From NCBI GenBank assembly GCA_964352215.1, contig CAYGRE010000017.1, positions 1 through 64,000 of the forward strand: a stretch of 64,000 nt of DNA, read 5' to 3'. This DNA comes from CAWUKT01 sp964352215. Lineage in GTDB: Bacteria; Bacteroidota; Bacteroidia; J057; JADKCL01. The notes under the pieces are model-generated. The model saw nothing but the letters and a program-made list of their open reading frames with translations, was not told where the DNA came from and searched no databases. The translations under genes were made by a program, and so were the position numbers. The stretch's first letter is position 1, and every line of letters starts with the position of its first letter. Shown in pieces: positions 51,041-59,592 of this stretch.

Positions 51041-53032
51041 ATGCCCCTTACTCAATCCTATATACTCTATTCCTTTGAGGCGGAAAATTTGGAAAATGAG
51101 TTATTGTCTGCACTGCAAAAGACATCCAACAAGATGCCGAAGCATGAGATCAAAGAAAGTCCACGCTTCAAATACCTGTGTAAATACCTCAACTATGCTA
51201 ACCGCAACAATGGGTCAGAACCAAACGATGGCTTCGAGACACGTACCATCATCATAGAATTAAAGTATGTAGATAGCGCATTTCTCTTAGATCATCAATC
51301 CTTCTATTCTACCAGTTTCAGGGAGCATGACAGGTACACTCAGCGGCTCCATTTCTTTTCAAAGCCGACATCGGAAATAGATTTTGAGGCTGCAATCCAA
51401 AATGGAAATCCTCCGACACAGGACGAAGAGGATTTTTGGGAATCATATCTTGGTTGCGTTGTTATCAAACCCTTGCGAAACTCTCTCATTGGTTCTACCC
51501 TATTGAAGCATTATGGCCCCGGCCAGGAGAGTACCAAGCAGAGATCATATCCAGTCAAGAAGAAGTACTGTATCAACCTGTTTGGCAAAACACTAACAGT
51601 TGAGACCCTTGCTTTCCAGGAACAGGATCGCGCAGTAGCCGCCTGTGCCACAACTGCACTCTGGACTGCATTTCACAAGACATCTGAACTTTTTACGACC
51701 AAGTGTCCGGCCCCTAGCCAAATCACACAATCCGCAGGATTTGCACCTGAAGGTGGCAGGATATTTCCCAATGATGGACTTCAGATGATCCAGGTTACCC
51801 GTGCAATCGGAGATGTTGGACTTTCCGTCGAAATCACCAAAGGCTCCCGGATCAACGGCTTTCTTTCCAATATTGAGGTGAAGCGAATAGCCTACGCCTA
51901 CTCCAGGGCAGGTCTCCCCGTCCTCCTGGCTTACCGCCAGAAAGAAGACAGCCTCACACTGCAAAAGATAGAAAAAACTCCCCCAAGGGAGCCTGCTCCA
52001 GCTACAGTTGGAACGGCCCAAGATCAGCACTACCCCGATCAAATGGCAAACTCAGACACGAGCAATGCTCCTTTGCATTTGGTGGCTGTACTTGGTTACA
52101 GATGGGGCCTTTCAACCGAAGCAGAGTGCTTTTCTCCCATTCTGACAGGCAAAGCAGCAACTAAGGGCAAAGCAGAAAAAACAAGTAATCCGCTTTTCGA
52201 TGTATTCTACAAGGCGGACTTTATTTCGAGGTTGTATTGTCACGATGATCAGGTGGGACCTTTTTGCAAGATCGGGTTCAAGGCGAGAGAAGATCAACCT
52301 ATCCAAGGATCGGAACGCCTGTTTGTGCATTGGATTGGCGACAATCGAAGAACTGCCCTGGGCCAGGCATTCATAGTCCCGATCAAACCCAATATCCGCA
52401 TCCGCCTTGAAAATGTAGAAAGGATAGTACGGCTTCTGAACACCCTGGTCAATATGATGCGCTCCGGAACAACCGGAAATCCTGACAGTGTATTGAAAGA
52501 CCACCCTCTGATATGGGATATTTACCTGGAAAAAAGCAATTCTTACAAGGAGGATGTCAAAAGACAAACCCTGAAATATCCAAAGGAAACAGCAGAGCGG
52601 TTAAAAGATAAGGTACTGGGTGAATGCTATCCCAAATACATCTGGGTAGCCAAATGCGAAATCTATGAATCCCTGAAGGAAAAAAAACTGGAAGAAAAAA
52701 CCACTCTTTTTGAGGCCATCTTTGATTCTACGGGAGTGCCGGTTGGCTTCTTTTGCTTCCAAATGAATTACCATCATCTGGATTTTGAACAAGAGTTAAA
52801 AGGCTACATGGAAGAAAACCATCCCATACGGAAGCAAAGGATCAATTTTGACAAGTTACTTCAGTCGGATGATAGAAAGATGAACAAGATAATGGAACAA
52901 TTCTTCAAGGAAACTGAGATCTATGCCGGGGAAGAAAGCTTTAAGAAGGTTGCCAAGATTCCGCCTCAAATAATCCAGTTCATCCACAAATCTTTCAAAG
53001 ACGAAGAAACCCAATTTTACCATGGATCTTGA
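51041..53032 (+). CDS. Papain/C39-like cysteine peptidase homologue, 663 aa
   Basis: The middle of this protein reads like a papain-like (C39-type) peptidase: AFQEQDRAVAACATTALWTA offers an oxyanion Gln193/195 and nucleophile Cys202; PLHLVAVLGY offers His346; and LYCHDDQVGPF offers Asp402/403. Before it is a 190-residue N-terminal region with the motif ESYLGCVVIKPLRNSLIGST, which I recall preceding such domains in uncharacterised proteins. After it lie 250 residues of unknown fold. There is no signal peptide or transmembrane helix, so it acts in the cytoplasm, unlike C39 bacteriocin exporters. It overlaps the next gene by 11 bases, so the two are coupled. Substrate and role are unknown; a cytoplasmic protease effector is one possibility. 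Confidence 0.6.
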   Translation: MPLTQSYILYSFEAENLENELLSALQKTSNKMPKHEIKESPRFKYLCKYLNYANRNNGSEPNDGFETRTIIIELKYVDSAFLLDHQSFYSTSFREHDRYTQRLHFFSKPTSEIDFEAAIQNGNPPTQDEEDFWESYLGCVVIKPLRNSLIGSTLLKHYGPGQESTKQRSYPVKKKYCINLFGKTLTVETLAFQEQDRAVAACATTALWTAFHKTSELFTTKCPAPSQITQSAGFAPEGGRIFPNDGLQMIQVTRAIGDVGLSVEITKGSRINGFLSNIEVKRIAYAYSRAGLPVLLAYRQKEDSLTLQKIEKTPPREPAPATVGTAQDQHYPDQMANSDTSNAPLHLVAVLGYRWGLSTEAECFSPILTGKAATKGKAEKTSNPLFDVFYKADFISRLYCHDDQVGPFCKIGFKAREDQPIQGSERLFVHWIGDNRRTALGQAFIVPIKPNIRIRLENVERIVRLLNTLVNMMRSGTTGNPDSVLKDHPLIWDIYLEKSNSYKEDVKRQTLKYPKETAERLKDKVLGECYPKYIWVAKCEIYESLKEKKLEEKTTLFEAIFDSTGVPVGFFCFQMNYHHLDFEQELKGYMEENHPIRKQRINFDKLLQSDDRKMNKIMEQFFKETEIYAGEESFKKVAKIPPQIIQFIHKSFKDEETQFYHGS

Positions 53033-53738
53033 GAAACTCAACCCCACTATTTACAAGTTTGCAGGAGGTGGTCAGATGGACGTATTTGAAATGGAAGCCT
53101 TCTCCTCCCATTTCTACGAACTCTGCGAATTCATCCTGACCAATAGAAACCACAAGGTACTGGCCATGATTGTAAGAAAACCAGAAGCCAGGTCCTTTCG
53201 GTCAGTCTTTGAAAACGATGAGTTTCTTGAAGATTTCAACCATATCAGCGGAAATGGAATCGGCCTGTTCCACTTTACTTCTCTAAGGATTCTCGAGTCT
53301 CACAATGGAAAAATGGGAACCATCTACGCGTTCAACTCTGATCCATCTTCCTGGGAAACAGGGTCTCCACAACAGGCCTCCAGTGATTTCACGCGTGATT
53401 TGGTCGAAGGCAAAGACAGGCAACTGCCTGATCGCCCCTTTATGTTTCTCCTCCAGCCAATTAGAGATGGAGAGGATTTAGACGTTTTGATTGGAAATTT
53501 CCTTTACCTGAGTACCGAATCCCCCAATCAGCTCATGACTGACATCACCGATTATCTAAAACAAGCAAACAGACTCCTGCAGCGCCCTCCCCTGGACAGT
53601 TCCACTGATTATCCCAACCTTTTCCGCGTTTTGAACCAAAACCTCGCTGGACTAAGCAAGGAGAAGAGCGGAGACGATTGGGTACGTAGAAATCCTCTTC
53701 GGATAAATATTTCCAAGTTTCTGAAGTGGTTCTTATAA
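53022..53738 (+). CDS. Unknown protein coupled to the cysteine-peptidase gene, 238 aa
   Basis: The ATG at 53022 lies 11 bases before the end of the peptidase gene, so the two proteins are made together. The sequence is soluble and mixed alpha/beta, with no signal or membrane segment (LNPTIYKFAGGGQMDVFEME at the start, RPFMFLLQPIRDGEDLDVLI in the middle, RRNPLRINISKFLKWFL at the end). I recognise no family. It may be a partner, substrate adaptor or inhibitor of the peptidase, which is inference from coupling alone. It is followed directly by the repeat field. Confidence 0.6.
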   Translation: MDLEKLNPTIYKFAGGGQMDVFEMEAFSSHFYELCEFILTNRNHKVLAMIVRKPEARSFRSVFENDEFLEDFNHISGNGIGLFHFTSLRILESHNGKMGTIYAFNSDPSSWETGSPQQASSDFTRDLVEGKDRQLPDRPFMFLLQPIRDGEDLDVLIGNFLYLSTESPNQLMTDITDYLKQANRLLQRPPLDSSTDYPNLFRVLNQNLAGLSKEKSGDDWVRRNPLRINISKFLKWFL

Positions 53739-53757
53739 ATCTGCTTCACTCAGCCAA

Positions 53758-53980
53758 ATCGTGAGCTGGCTCACGCCAGCCGACAGTGCCACTCAGCCAA
53801 ANNNNNNNNNNNNNNNNNNNNNNNNNNNNNNNNNNNNNNNNNNNNNNNNNNNNNNNNNNNNNNNNNNNNNNNNNNNNNNNNNNNNNNNNNNNNNNNNNNN
53901 NTGAGCTGGCTCACGCCAGCCGACAGTGCCACTCAGCCAAATCGTGAGCTGGCTCACGCCAGCCGACAGTGTCACCTCGC
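53758..53980. repeat. 43-bp hairpin tandem repeat, interrupted by the assembly gap
   Basis: A 43-bp unit begins ATCGTGAGCTGGCTCACGCC and ends CACTCAGCCAA. One copy precedes the gap (53758-53800), a copy missing four bases follows it (53902-53940) and a third decays at its end (53941-53980). Each holds two overlapping inverted repeats, GTGAGC-TG-GCTCAC and GCTGGC-TCAC-GCCAGC. The gap inside the repeat suggests that the real array is longer than shown. Confidence 0.85.
53802..53901. other. Assembly gap of 100 Ns
   Basis: Exactly 100 Ns fall between two copies of the 43-bp unit. A round 100 is the usual placeholder for a gap of unknown size, so copy number and any inserted sequence are unknown. 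Confidence 0.98.
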
Positions 53981-54634
53981 CGGGTCATCAGTCCGCTTGC
54001 CCCTTCCCTGAGCCAGCCTGGCCCAACCATCCATTCACTTAGCCAAATCATGAGTGACACTCACGAAAATCATGAGTGACACTTGGCCTGGGCGTAAGCA
54101 AATTCTCCCACAGACCAAGTGATATTCCCCCATTTCCCGTGTACTATTCATCAAAACCCCACCTGAAACTGCCCTGGAGGCGATTCCAGACTCCGCCCCA
54201 ACTTTACCTGTACTTAGCCGCTCCGTCAGCCCGCTCTCCCGAGGGTCAGACAATACCTGGATTCACAGATCCCCCTGCTCACCCCGCCACGACTTCAACC
54301 TGTGCCGGGAAAGTAGTTCAGAATTTGGCAAGACCGAGCAAAACCTAGCCTGAGAGACAGCAGGCGCATATTCATACCGGGGTTCACTCATGAAATCCGT
54401 AAGTGACACTCAGGATTTGGCCGAGTGTTACTCACAGAAATCGTCAGTGAAGCCTATAAAAACCATGAGTGAAGCTCATGAAATGGCCGGGCAGTACTCA
54501 TTCCCAGGCCAAGTGAACATTTCCTTAAACATTTTACTTGTTGACAATCAGCCACTTAAAAACTAGTCATGAATATTTACCATCTTCATGCAACTTTTCG
54601 GAGCCGACCTCCATCTTACCTCCGAACACCAAAA
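53981..54634. repeat. Gene-free field of short TGAG/CTCA hairpins
   Basis: No gene is convincing here. Two direct copies of AAATCATGAGTGACACT sit at 54045-54061 and 54067-54083. Short hairpins built on TGAG/CTCA recur, including TGAGT-GAC-ACTCA near 54052 and ATGAG-TGAAG-CTCAT near 54470, with related variants near 54400-54435. The core resembles the 43-bp unit, so the field probably derives from it. The last part leads into the sigma-factor gene. Confidence 0.6.
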
Positions 54635-55210
54635 ATGAAAGTATTTAAGACATACACTGAGGAAGAGAAACTGGTCAATGGTTGTGCCAAGGGCAAGGCC
54701 AAGGCTCAGGAAAATCTCTACCACAAATACTACCGGACCATGTTCGGGGTTTGTCTGAGGTACTGCAAAGACCGCGATGTAGCAGAAGATGTATTGCAGG
54801 ACGGTTTCATCAAAGTGTTTCACAACATCGGGAAGTACAAGGGAACAGGATCACTTGAAGGCTGGATACGCCGGATCATGGTCAACACCGCCCTTGAACA
54901 CCACCGAAAATCAGCGCGGTTCATTGCATTGACCGACCTGGAGGAGGCGAAGTCGGAAGACACGGGCCACGACATCGTGGACCAGATGAGTGGAGAAGAA
55001 ATCCTGGAATTGGTCCAGGCGTTGCCGGATGGCTACCGGACGATCTTCAACCTCTTCGCCATTGAAGGATTCAGCCACCGCGAGATTGCGACGAAACTCA
55101 ACATCTCGGAAGGCACTTCAAAATCGCAGTTTGCGAGAGCAAGAAAGCAGCTTCAGGAAAAAGTATTGGCATTATACGGAGACAATTATGGCACGGCAAA
55201 ATCAGTTTGA
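54635..55210 (+). CDS. ECF-type RNA polymerase sigma factor
   Basis: The ATG at 54635 (MKVFKTYTEEEKLVNGCAKG) is preferred to an in-frame one 66 bases upstream, since the family starts with sigma region 2. The 191 residues have region 2 (AQENLYHKYYRTMFGVCLRY, AEDVLQDGFIKVFHNIGKYK) and region 4 (FAIEGFSHREIATKLNISEG, TSKSQFARARKQLQEKV), with no region 3, as in ECF factors. It overlaps the putative anti-sigma gene by 23 bases. It probably controls this operon and an envelope regulon. Confidence 0.9.
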   Translation: MKVFKTYTEEEKLVNGCAKGKAKAQENLYHKYYRTMFGVCLRYCKDRDVAEDVLQDGFIKVFHNIGKYKGTGSLEGWIRRIMVNTALEHHRKSARFIALTDLEEAKSEDTGHDIVDQMSGEEILELVQALPDGYRTIFNLFAIEGFSHREIATKLNISEGTSKSQFARARKQLQEKVLALYGDNYGTAKSV

Positions 55211-56183
55211 CAAAGCAGTAAAAGGTAAGATCCAAGGCTTGGAAGCCGAACCCTCCGCCCGTGTATGGGCGGGGATACGGGAAGCAGTTCCTGCGAAGAG
55301 CGGGCCCAGCCGTGGATTGTACATCAAACTTGCTGCCCTGCTGATCCTGATCGGTATGAGTGGTGGCGCATGGTGGTATTTTTCCGGCACCTCCACTGAG
55401 AATTCAGACAAAGGCGGCAAGCAACTGACAGAACAATCCCCTAACTCTAATACGACACAGAATCAAAAATCACCCGAGAATAACATGCCTTCCACTTCGC
55501 CAAATGCGGAAGGTTCCGACCAGGAAAACAATTGGAATGGCGAAACTTTAGCTGACAATGCCACCGAAAACAATGCCACCGAAAACGCCAATGTCAATGC
55601 CACCGACAATGCCAATGTCAACCGCGCCCAATCCGACAAAGCCAATACGGATTACCCCAATGCAAACGATGCCCGCGCTGAATTTGCCAACAGCCCAAAG
55701 CGCAATTCTCCAACAGCCAAGCGCAACGGACTGACTGACACCAAGAATGTAAAGACTAAGGACAACAATTCTGCGAATACCGTGGAAGAACCTCTCCAGA
55801 TCTCAGGTCTGGAATGGAAAGGCGAAACGCCACCGACTGCAGCAACAGAAAAAGCCCCTGTCCAACTGCCCACCCCTACCCTTCAGGAGATCATCGCCCG
55901 GGAAGATGCCCTGCAAAAGGATCAGGAAGCGGCAGAAAAGGTGGACGTGGAAGCTGAATCTGAAACCGGACGCCGGCGTCGTCTTGACCTTTCCAACCTG
56001 GACCGTGATGAGATGAGAGCCAAAACCGGCAATGTGCTGGGAAATCTGGCCCAGGGAGCAGGAGAAGCAATCGGAATTCGTTCCAATGTGACAGAGACAG
56101 AAACTGATACGCTGAAGACCAAAGAGGTCACGGTAAAATTTGGCCCCCTTAAATTCAAACGGGTCAAGAATACCAAGCGCTAA
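55188..56183 (+). CDS. Putative membrane anti-sigma factor, 331 aa
   Basis: The ATG at 55188 overlaps the sigma-factor gene by 23 bases. The N-terminal 43 residues (MARQNQFDKAVKGKIQGLEA...ARVWAGIREAV) face the cytoplasm and would hold the sigma factor; one transmembrane helix follows (about 45-67, LYIKLAALLILIGMSGGAWW). The long periplasmic part is low-complexity, rich in Asn, Thr, Glu and Lys, with a repetitive stretch ATENNATENANVNATDNANV encoded by a DNA repeat (about 55558-55625). The role is inferred from position and topology; it lacks an obvious zinc-binding ZAS motif. Confidence 0.65.
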   Translation: MARQNQFDKAVKGKIQGLEAEPSARVWAGIREAVPAKSGPSRGLYIKLAALLILIGMSGGAWWYFSGTSTENSDKGGKQLTEQSPNSNTTQNQKSPENNMPSTSPNAEGSDQENNWNGETLADNATENNATENANVNATDNANVNRAQSDKANTDYPNANDARAEFANSPKRNSPTAKRNGLTDTKNVKTKDNNSANTVEEPLQISGLEWKGETPPTAATEKAPVQLPTPTLQEIIAREDALQKDQEAAEKVDVEAESETGRRRRLDLSNLDRDEMRAKTGNVLGNLAQGAGEAIGIRSNVTETETDTLKTKEVTVKFGPLKFKRVKNTKR

Positions 56184-56226
56184 TCACCCTTTACAAAATT
56201 CAATTAGAACACAAATACCAGGAAAT

Positions 56227-57069
56227 ATGAAAACCTTATTTTTAGTACTCGCTTTCGGACTTAGCTCCCTGTTTGCCTCCGCGCAAACCACTGACGAAGC
56301 CACCAACGATACGACTGAGATCGTGATCGGAAAGAAGGTCATCACCCTGTCGAATGGAAAGGTAGAGGTCACCAACAAAGATGATGACGACTCGGACCAG
56401 AACTGGACCATGGACGACGACCATGATGGCGACAAGAAGAACAAAGACAATGTGGATGTTGATTTTCTCCACCTCGACCTGGGAATGAATTTTCTTACCC
56501 AGAACCAAAGTTTCAACCTTGATCCCGAATGGAGCTCACTCGAAACCAAGCCTCTCGGCTCTACCAACCTTGGACTCCATTTCCTGAAGACCAATATCAA
56601 CCTGGTCAAGCACAAGTTCAATCTGGTAACCGCCATCACCCTTGACAACAACCGCTATTCTTTCCGGGACGATGTGATCCTTCAGCCAGACCAGGACCAA
56701 TTGACCATCCTGACTGACTCCAACGACTACCGGAAAAGCAAGTTGATCACCTGGCATGCACAAGTCCCCGTGCTCCTGAACTTCCAGACCAACCCCGGGA
56801 ACTCCAAGAAGAATTTCCACTTCAGTGTAGGTGGTTATGCCGGACTGCTGATTGGCTCCGCGACCAAGCGTAAGGGCGATGTCCTCGGAAAAGTCAGACA
56901 GCGGGACGATTACAACCTCAACAATGTTCGCTATGGCGTGACGGGACGGATTGGATTTGGTGGATTCGAGCTGTACGCGAACTATAACCTGAGCAGCATG
57001 TTCCGCGAGGACCAAGGCCCCGACATCATGCCCGTCACCTTCGGTATCTCCCTGATGGGAATCATGTAA
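56227..57069 (+). CDS. Outer-membrane beta-barrel protein (PorT-like)
   Basis: The ATG at 56227 (MKTLFLVLAFGLSSLFASAQ, a signal peptide) gives 280 residues. An Asp-rich segment (NKDDDDSDQNWTMDDDHDGD, about 50-75) that may bind cations precedes about 200 residues of alternating beta strands with aromatic girdles (FHFSVGGYAGLLIGSATKRK, GVTGRIGFGGFELYANYNLS), typical of an eight- to ten-stranded barrel. It starts 43 bases after the anti-sigma gene and ends before a terminator, completing a sigma/anti-sigma/target operon. Confidence 0.75.
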   Translation: MKTLFLVLAFGLSSLFASAQTTDEATNDTTEIVIGKKVITLSNGKVEVTNKDDDDSDQNWTMDDDHDGDKKNKDNVDVDFLHLDLGMNFLTQNQSFNLDPEWSSLETKPLGSTNLGLHFLKTNINLVKHKFNLVTAITLDNNRYSFRDDVILQPDQDQLTILTDSNDYRKSKLITWHAQVPVLLNFQTNPGNSKKNFHFSVGGYAGLLIGSATKRKGDVLGKVRQRDDYNLNNVRYGVTGRIGFGGFELYANYNLSSMFREDQGPDIMPVTFGISLMGIM

Positions 57070-57147
57070 GCCTTGCTCATGGCAAAGCCAGTGAGCAACC
57101 TGAATAGTACTTCCTAAACCCTGTTATACTTCAAATTTGGTTATCTG

Positions 57148-57177
57148 GAGGCTGTCCCCAAAAGGGCAGCCTCTCTT
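57148..57177 (+). terminator. Terminator of the sigma-factor operon
   Basis: GAGGCTGTCCC-CAAAA-GGG-CAGCCTC (10-bp stem with one unpaired base) is followed by TCTT. It lies 79 bases after the barrel gene and belongs to the repeated terminator family. Confidence 0.75.
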
Positions 57178-57315
57178 CGTATTCTTATATCCCAGTTATG
57201 CCAATTCAAAAGATTTACTATGCGGGAAAATGCGAAGTAAAATTGTCCATACATTTGGAAATTATTGGGGGAATAGCTAGCTTCACTCTTAACCAAAACA
57301 AATAAAATAATTATA

Positions 57316-59448
57316 ATGTATTACTCAACCATTGGCAAATGCCTAGCTGTCTTGCTATGCTATTTCCTCTCGTCTCAATCCCTTTCTGCTCAGCAAAATC
57401 TGGTTTTCAACGGGGGCTTCGAATCTGGAAATCAACCGCAATGCAATTCCCATTATTCACAGACAAATGGTGCTGCTTTGGATTTTGATACCGATGTGGA
57501 TTACTGGAACCAGTCAAGAAGGTACTGGCCCTCGAACACTTCCGCGGACTATACCAGCATTCAAAACTGCTTTACCCCTTTCGGACCCAATACCTGGCAA
57601 AACCATGATCCTACTAACAGGTTTGTATTTATGGGATCAGATCCTGGCCAATGGCCACAACCCTACCACGAAGGCGTTCGTTCTACCTTGGACACTCCTC
57701 TCATTCCGGGACATAGCTACAAGTTCAAAATCAAAATCATGAAGCATGATTTGGGTGCTGGTGACCTGAATATATGGTTTGCCAAAAACAGCAACGACTG
57801 GTTCTCAAACAGTGGGAACAACGAGAAACACCACGAAACAGTTCTGTGGTTCGATACCGCTTACCGAACCCGCTATGTTTGGTATCAGTATGTCCACAAC
57901 TTTGTAGCGCCACAGCAATTTTCCAACCTGGCGAATATCATCGTTGAAAGCAGGGACGGTCACAGCTTTGTAGACGATGTAGAACTCTACGATTGTACCA
58001 CTTCACCTGCTCCCAGTGCCAATTTCTCTCTCCCCGAAGAATTTTGCCCCGGTGACAACAACCTTATCATGGAGGACCAGGGATCGGCCAATTATTACCG
58101 GTATCTGGTTCAAATCTTTGAGAATTCATTGGGAGGAACTCCGGTCTACCAAAGTGTATGGCTTGATGCTCCCCTCACCACCCTTGACCTTTCCAACGTG
58201 TATGCATTCAACTGCCCTGAAACCTACTACGTAAAATTGATCACGGAATCCCATTGTGGAGAAACAGCAGACCAGATCAAAACCCTAATGATCGACTGTC
58301 CCAACCCTGAGGCAGAACTACCTGCTATGATTTTTCCTAATTGTCCGGGAGATCCCGTGTGGTTGACCATATTACCGTTGAACAATACAACGGAGTGGAA
58401 ATACCAAGTTAGTTCCATTGGAGCAGGTTTGATTTACGATTCAGGCTGGCTCCCTGTCCCTTTTACTGCTAACCAGATAGATATAGGCCCAAATCTTGGA
58501 TTTACAGCTTGTGGTGATCCGGCGGTTCAGGTTACCTTGATTGCCAGAAACCAATGCGGTGAAACAGATCTGGCGGTCCGAACCATAGAACTGGACTGCG
58601 ATGCCTTGGGTGGAAGCTACACCTTCCCTTCCCAAACCTGCTATGGAGACCCAATCATTCTCGATGGAACCGCCGCCAATAATGTGACCTCCTATTTATA
58701 TACCATACAGGAAGTAGATGCGCTTGGTGCGACGATTCCGGCCGGGCTTAATTATATCAGCGGATGGATCTCTGGCTCTCTTGGTATCATCCAGGTAAAT
58801 CAGTCTCTAAGAATGAAATGTGGCAGGTATTTCAAAGTTTCTGTCTCGGTTCAGGGTGAATGCAATCAGCAAATGTCCTTGGGTTCAAAGACGGTCTATG
58901 TGAATTGCTTGCCTGATTTACTGCAATCGGTTGTCACCCAGCCGCAGGTAGGGAGTGGATGTAGCAATGGGGCCATCGACATAACAGTAGGTGGAGGTAC
59001 TGCTCCCTACAGCTATTCATGGACAAAATCATTTAATGGAGGTCCCCCGGTAGTATTTTCCACTTCAGAAGACGTTTCCAATCTAAAACAGGGAGATTAT
59101 TCCGTAGTCATTACCGATGCCAACGGATGCTCAATTGATGCGGATTTTGTCCTGGTCTGCACGAATAAGAGAGGGATTGTCCATGGAGCTAACGCATTGG
59201 ACATAGAGTTGGACATCGTTCCCAATCCTTCCCAAGGCAAATTCCAGATGCGTTTTTCAGAGGAAATTGTTGGCGGGATAACCGTGGAAGTGCATGATAT
59301 TCATGGTCGACTGGTGTACAATTACACAGCCCCAGATTACCAGACCAAACGATTGATGATTGATCTCCAAGAGGCTGACAAGGGAGTCTATTTCCTTAAA
59401 GTGCTAAGTGGCGATCAGGAATGGGTACGGAAAATAATTCTGAAGTAG
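57316..59448 (+). CDS. T9SS type A sorting-domain protein with SprB-like repeat
   Basis: The 710 residues begin with a signal peptide (MYYSTIGKCLAVLLCYFLSS...AQQ). A Trp/Tyr/Asp-rich domain (about 30-225) has the NLVFNGGFESG start typical of carbohydrate-binding-like modules. Three Cys-paired beta modules of about 100 residues follow (about 230-540), then a SprB-like repeat (GGGTAPYSYSW ... GDYSVVITDANGCSI, about 550-615) and a type A T9SS sorting domain (about 640-710) ending WVRKIILK. It is a secreted surface protein, perhaps an adhesin. It lies between two terminators and is monocistronic. Confidence 0.82.
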   Translation: MYYSTIGKCLAVLLCYFLSSQSLSAQQNLVFNGGFESGNQPQCNSHYSQTNGAALDFDTDVDYWNQSRRYWPSNTSADYTSIQNCFTPFGPNTWQNHDPTNRFVFMGSDPGQWPQPYHEGVRSTLDTPLIPGHSYKFKIKIMKHDLGAGDLNIWFAKNSNDWFSNSGNNEKHHETVLWFDTAYRTRYVWYQYVHNFVAPQQFSNLANIIVESRDGHSFVDDVELYDCTTSPAPSANFSLPEEFCPGDNNLIMEDQGSANYYRYLVQIFENSLGGTPVYQSVWLDAPLTTLDLSNVYAFNCPETYYVKLITESHCGETADQIKTLMIDCPNPEAELPAMIFPNCPGDPVWLTILPLNNTTEWKYQVSSIGAGLIYDSGWLPVPFTANQIDIGPNLGFTACGDPAVQVTLIARNQCGETDLAVRTIELDCDALGGSYTFPSQTCYGDPIILDGTAANNVTSYLYTIQEVDALGATIPAGLNYISGWISGSLGIIQVNQSLRMKCGRYFKVSVSVQGECNQQMSLGSKTVYVNCLPDLLQSVVTQPQVGSGCSNGAIDITVGGGTAPYSYSWTKSFNGGPPVVFSTSEDVSNLKQGDYSVVITDANGCSIDADFVLVCTNKRGIVHGANALDIELDIVPNPSQGKFQMRFSEEIVGGITVEVHDIHGRLVYNYTAPDYQTKRLMIDLQEADKGVYFLKVLSGDQEWVRKIILK

Positions 59449-59477
59449 CAGGTAAATAAATGCTGAAGTATTGTAAA

Positions 59478-59510
59478 GAAGCTGGCTCAAAAGGGTCAGC
59501 TTCTTTTTTT
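59478..59510 (+). terminator. Terminator after the T9SS cargo gene
   Basis: GAAGCTG-G-CTCAAAAGGG-T-CAGCTTC forms a 7-bp stem with a possible inner extension and is followed by seven T. It lies 30 bases after the stop codon. The loop shares CTCAAAAGG with the terminator at 45855. Confidence 0.85.
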
Positions 59511-59592
59511 AAAAGCTCTATGATGCCCAGTCAAACAAAAGAGGCCTTCTCTTTTCTCTGCGGTCGTTCCCTTTTTAGCTATTTTTGCAAGG

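Noticed and set aside
53758..53980. CRISPR array
   Set aside because: The 43-bp units abut directly without spacers, and no cas genes are nearby.
54569..54634. Longer N-terminus for the sigma factor
   Set aside because: The added 22 residues are unlike ECF factors, and the start at 54635 fits the family.
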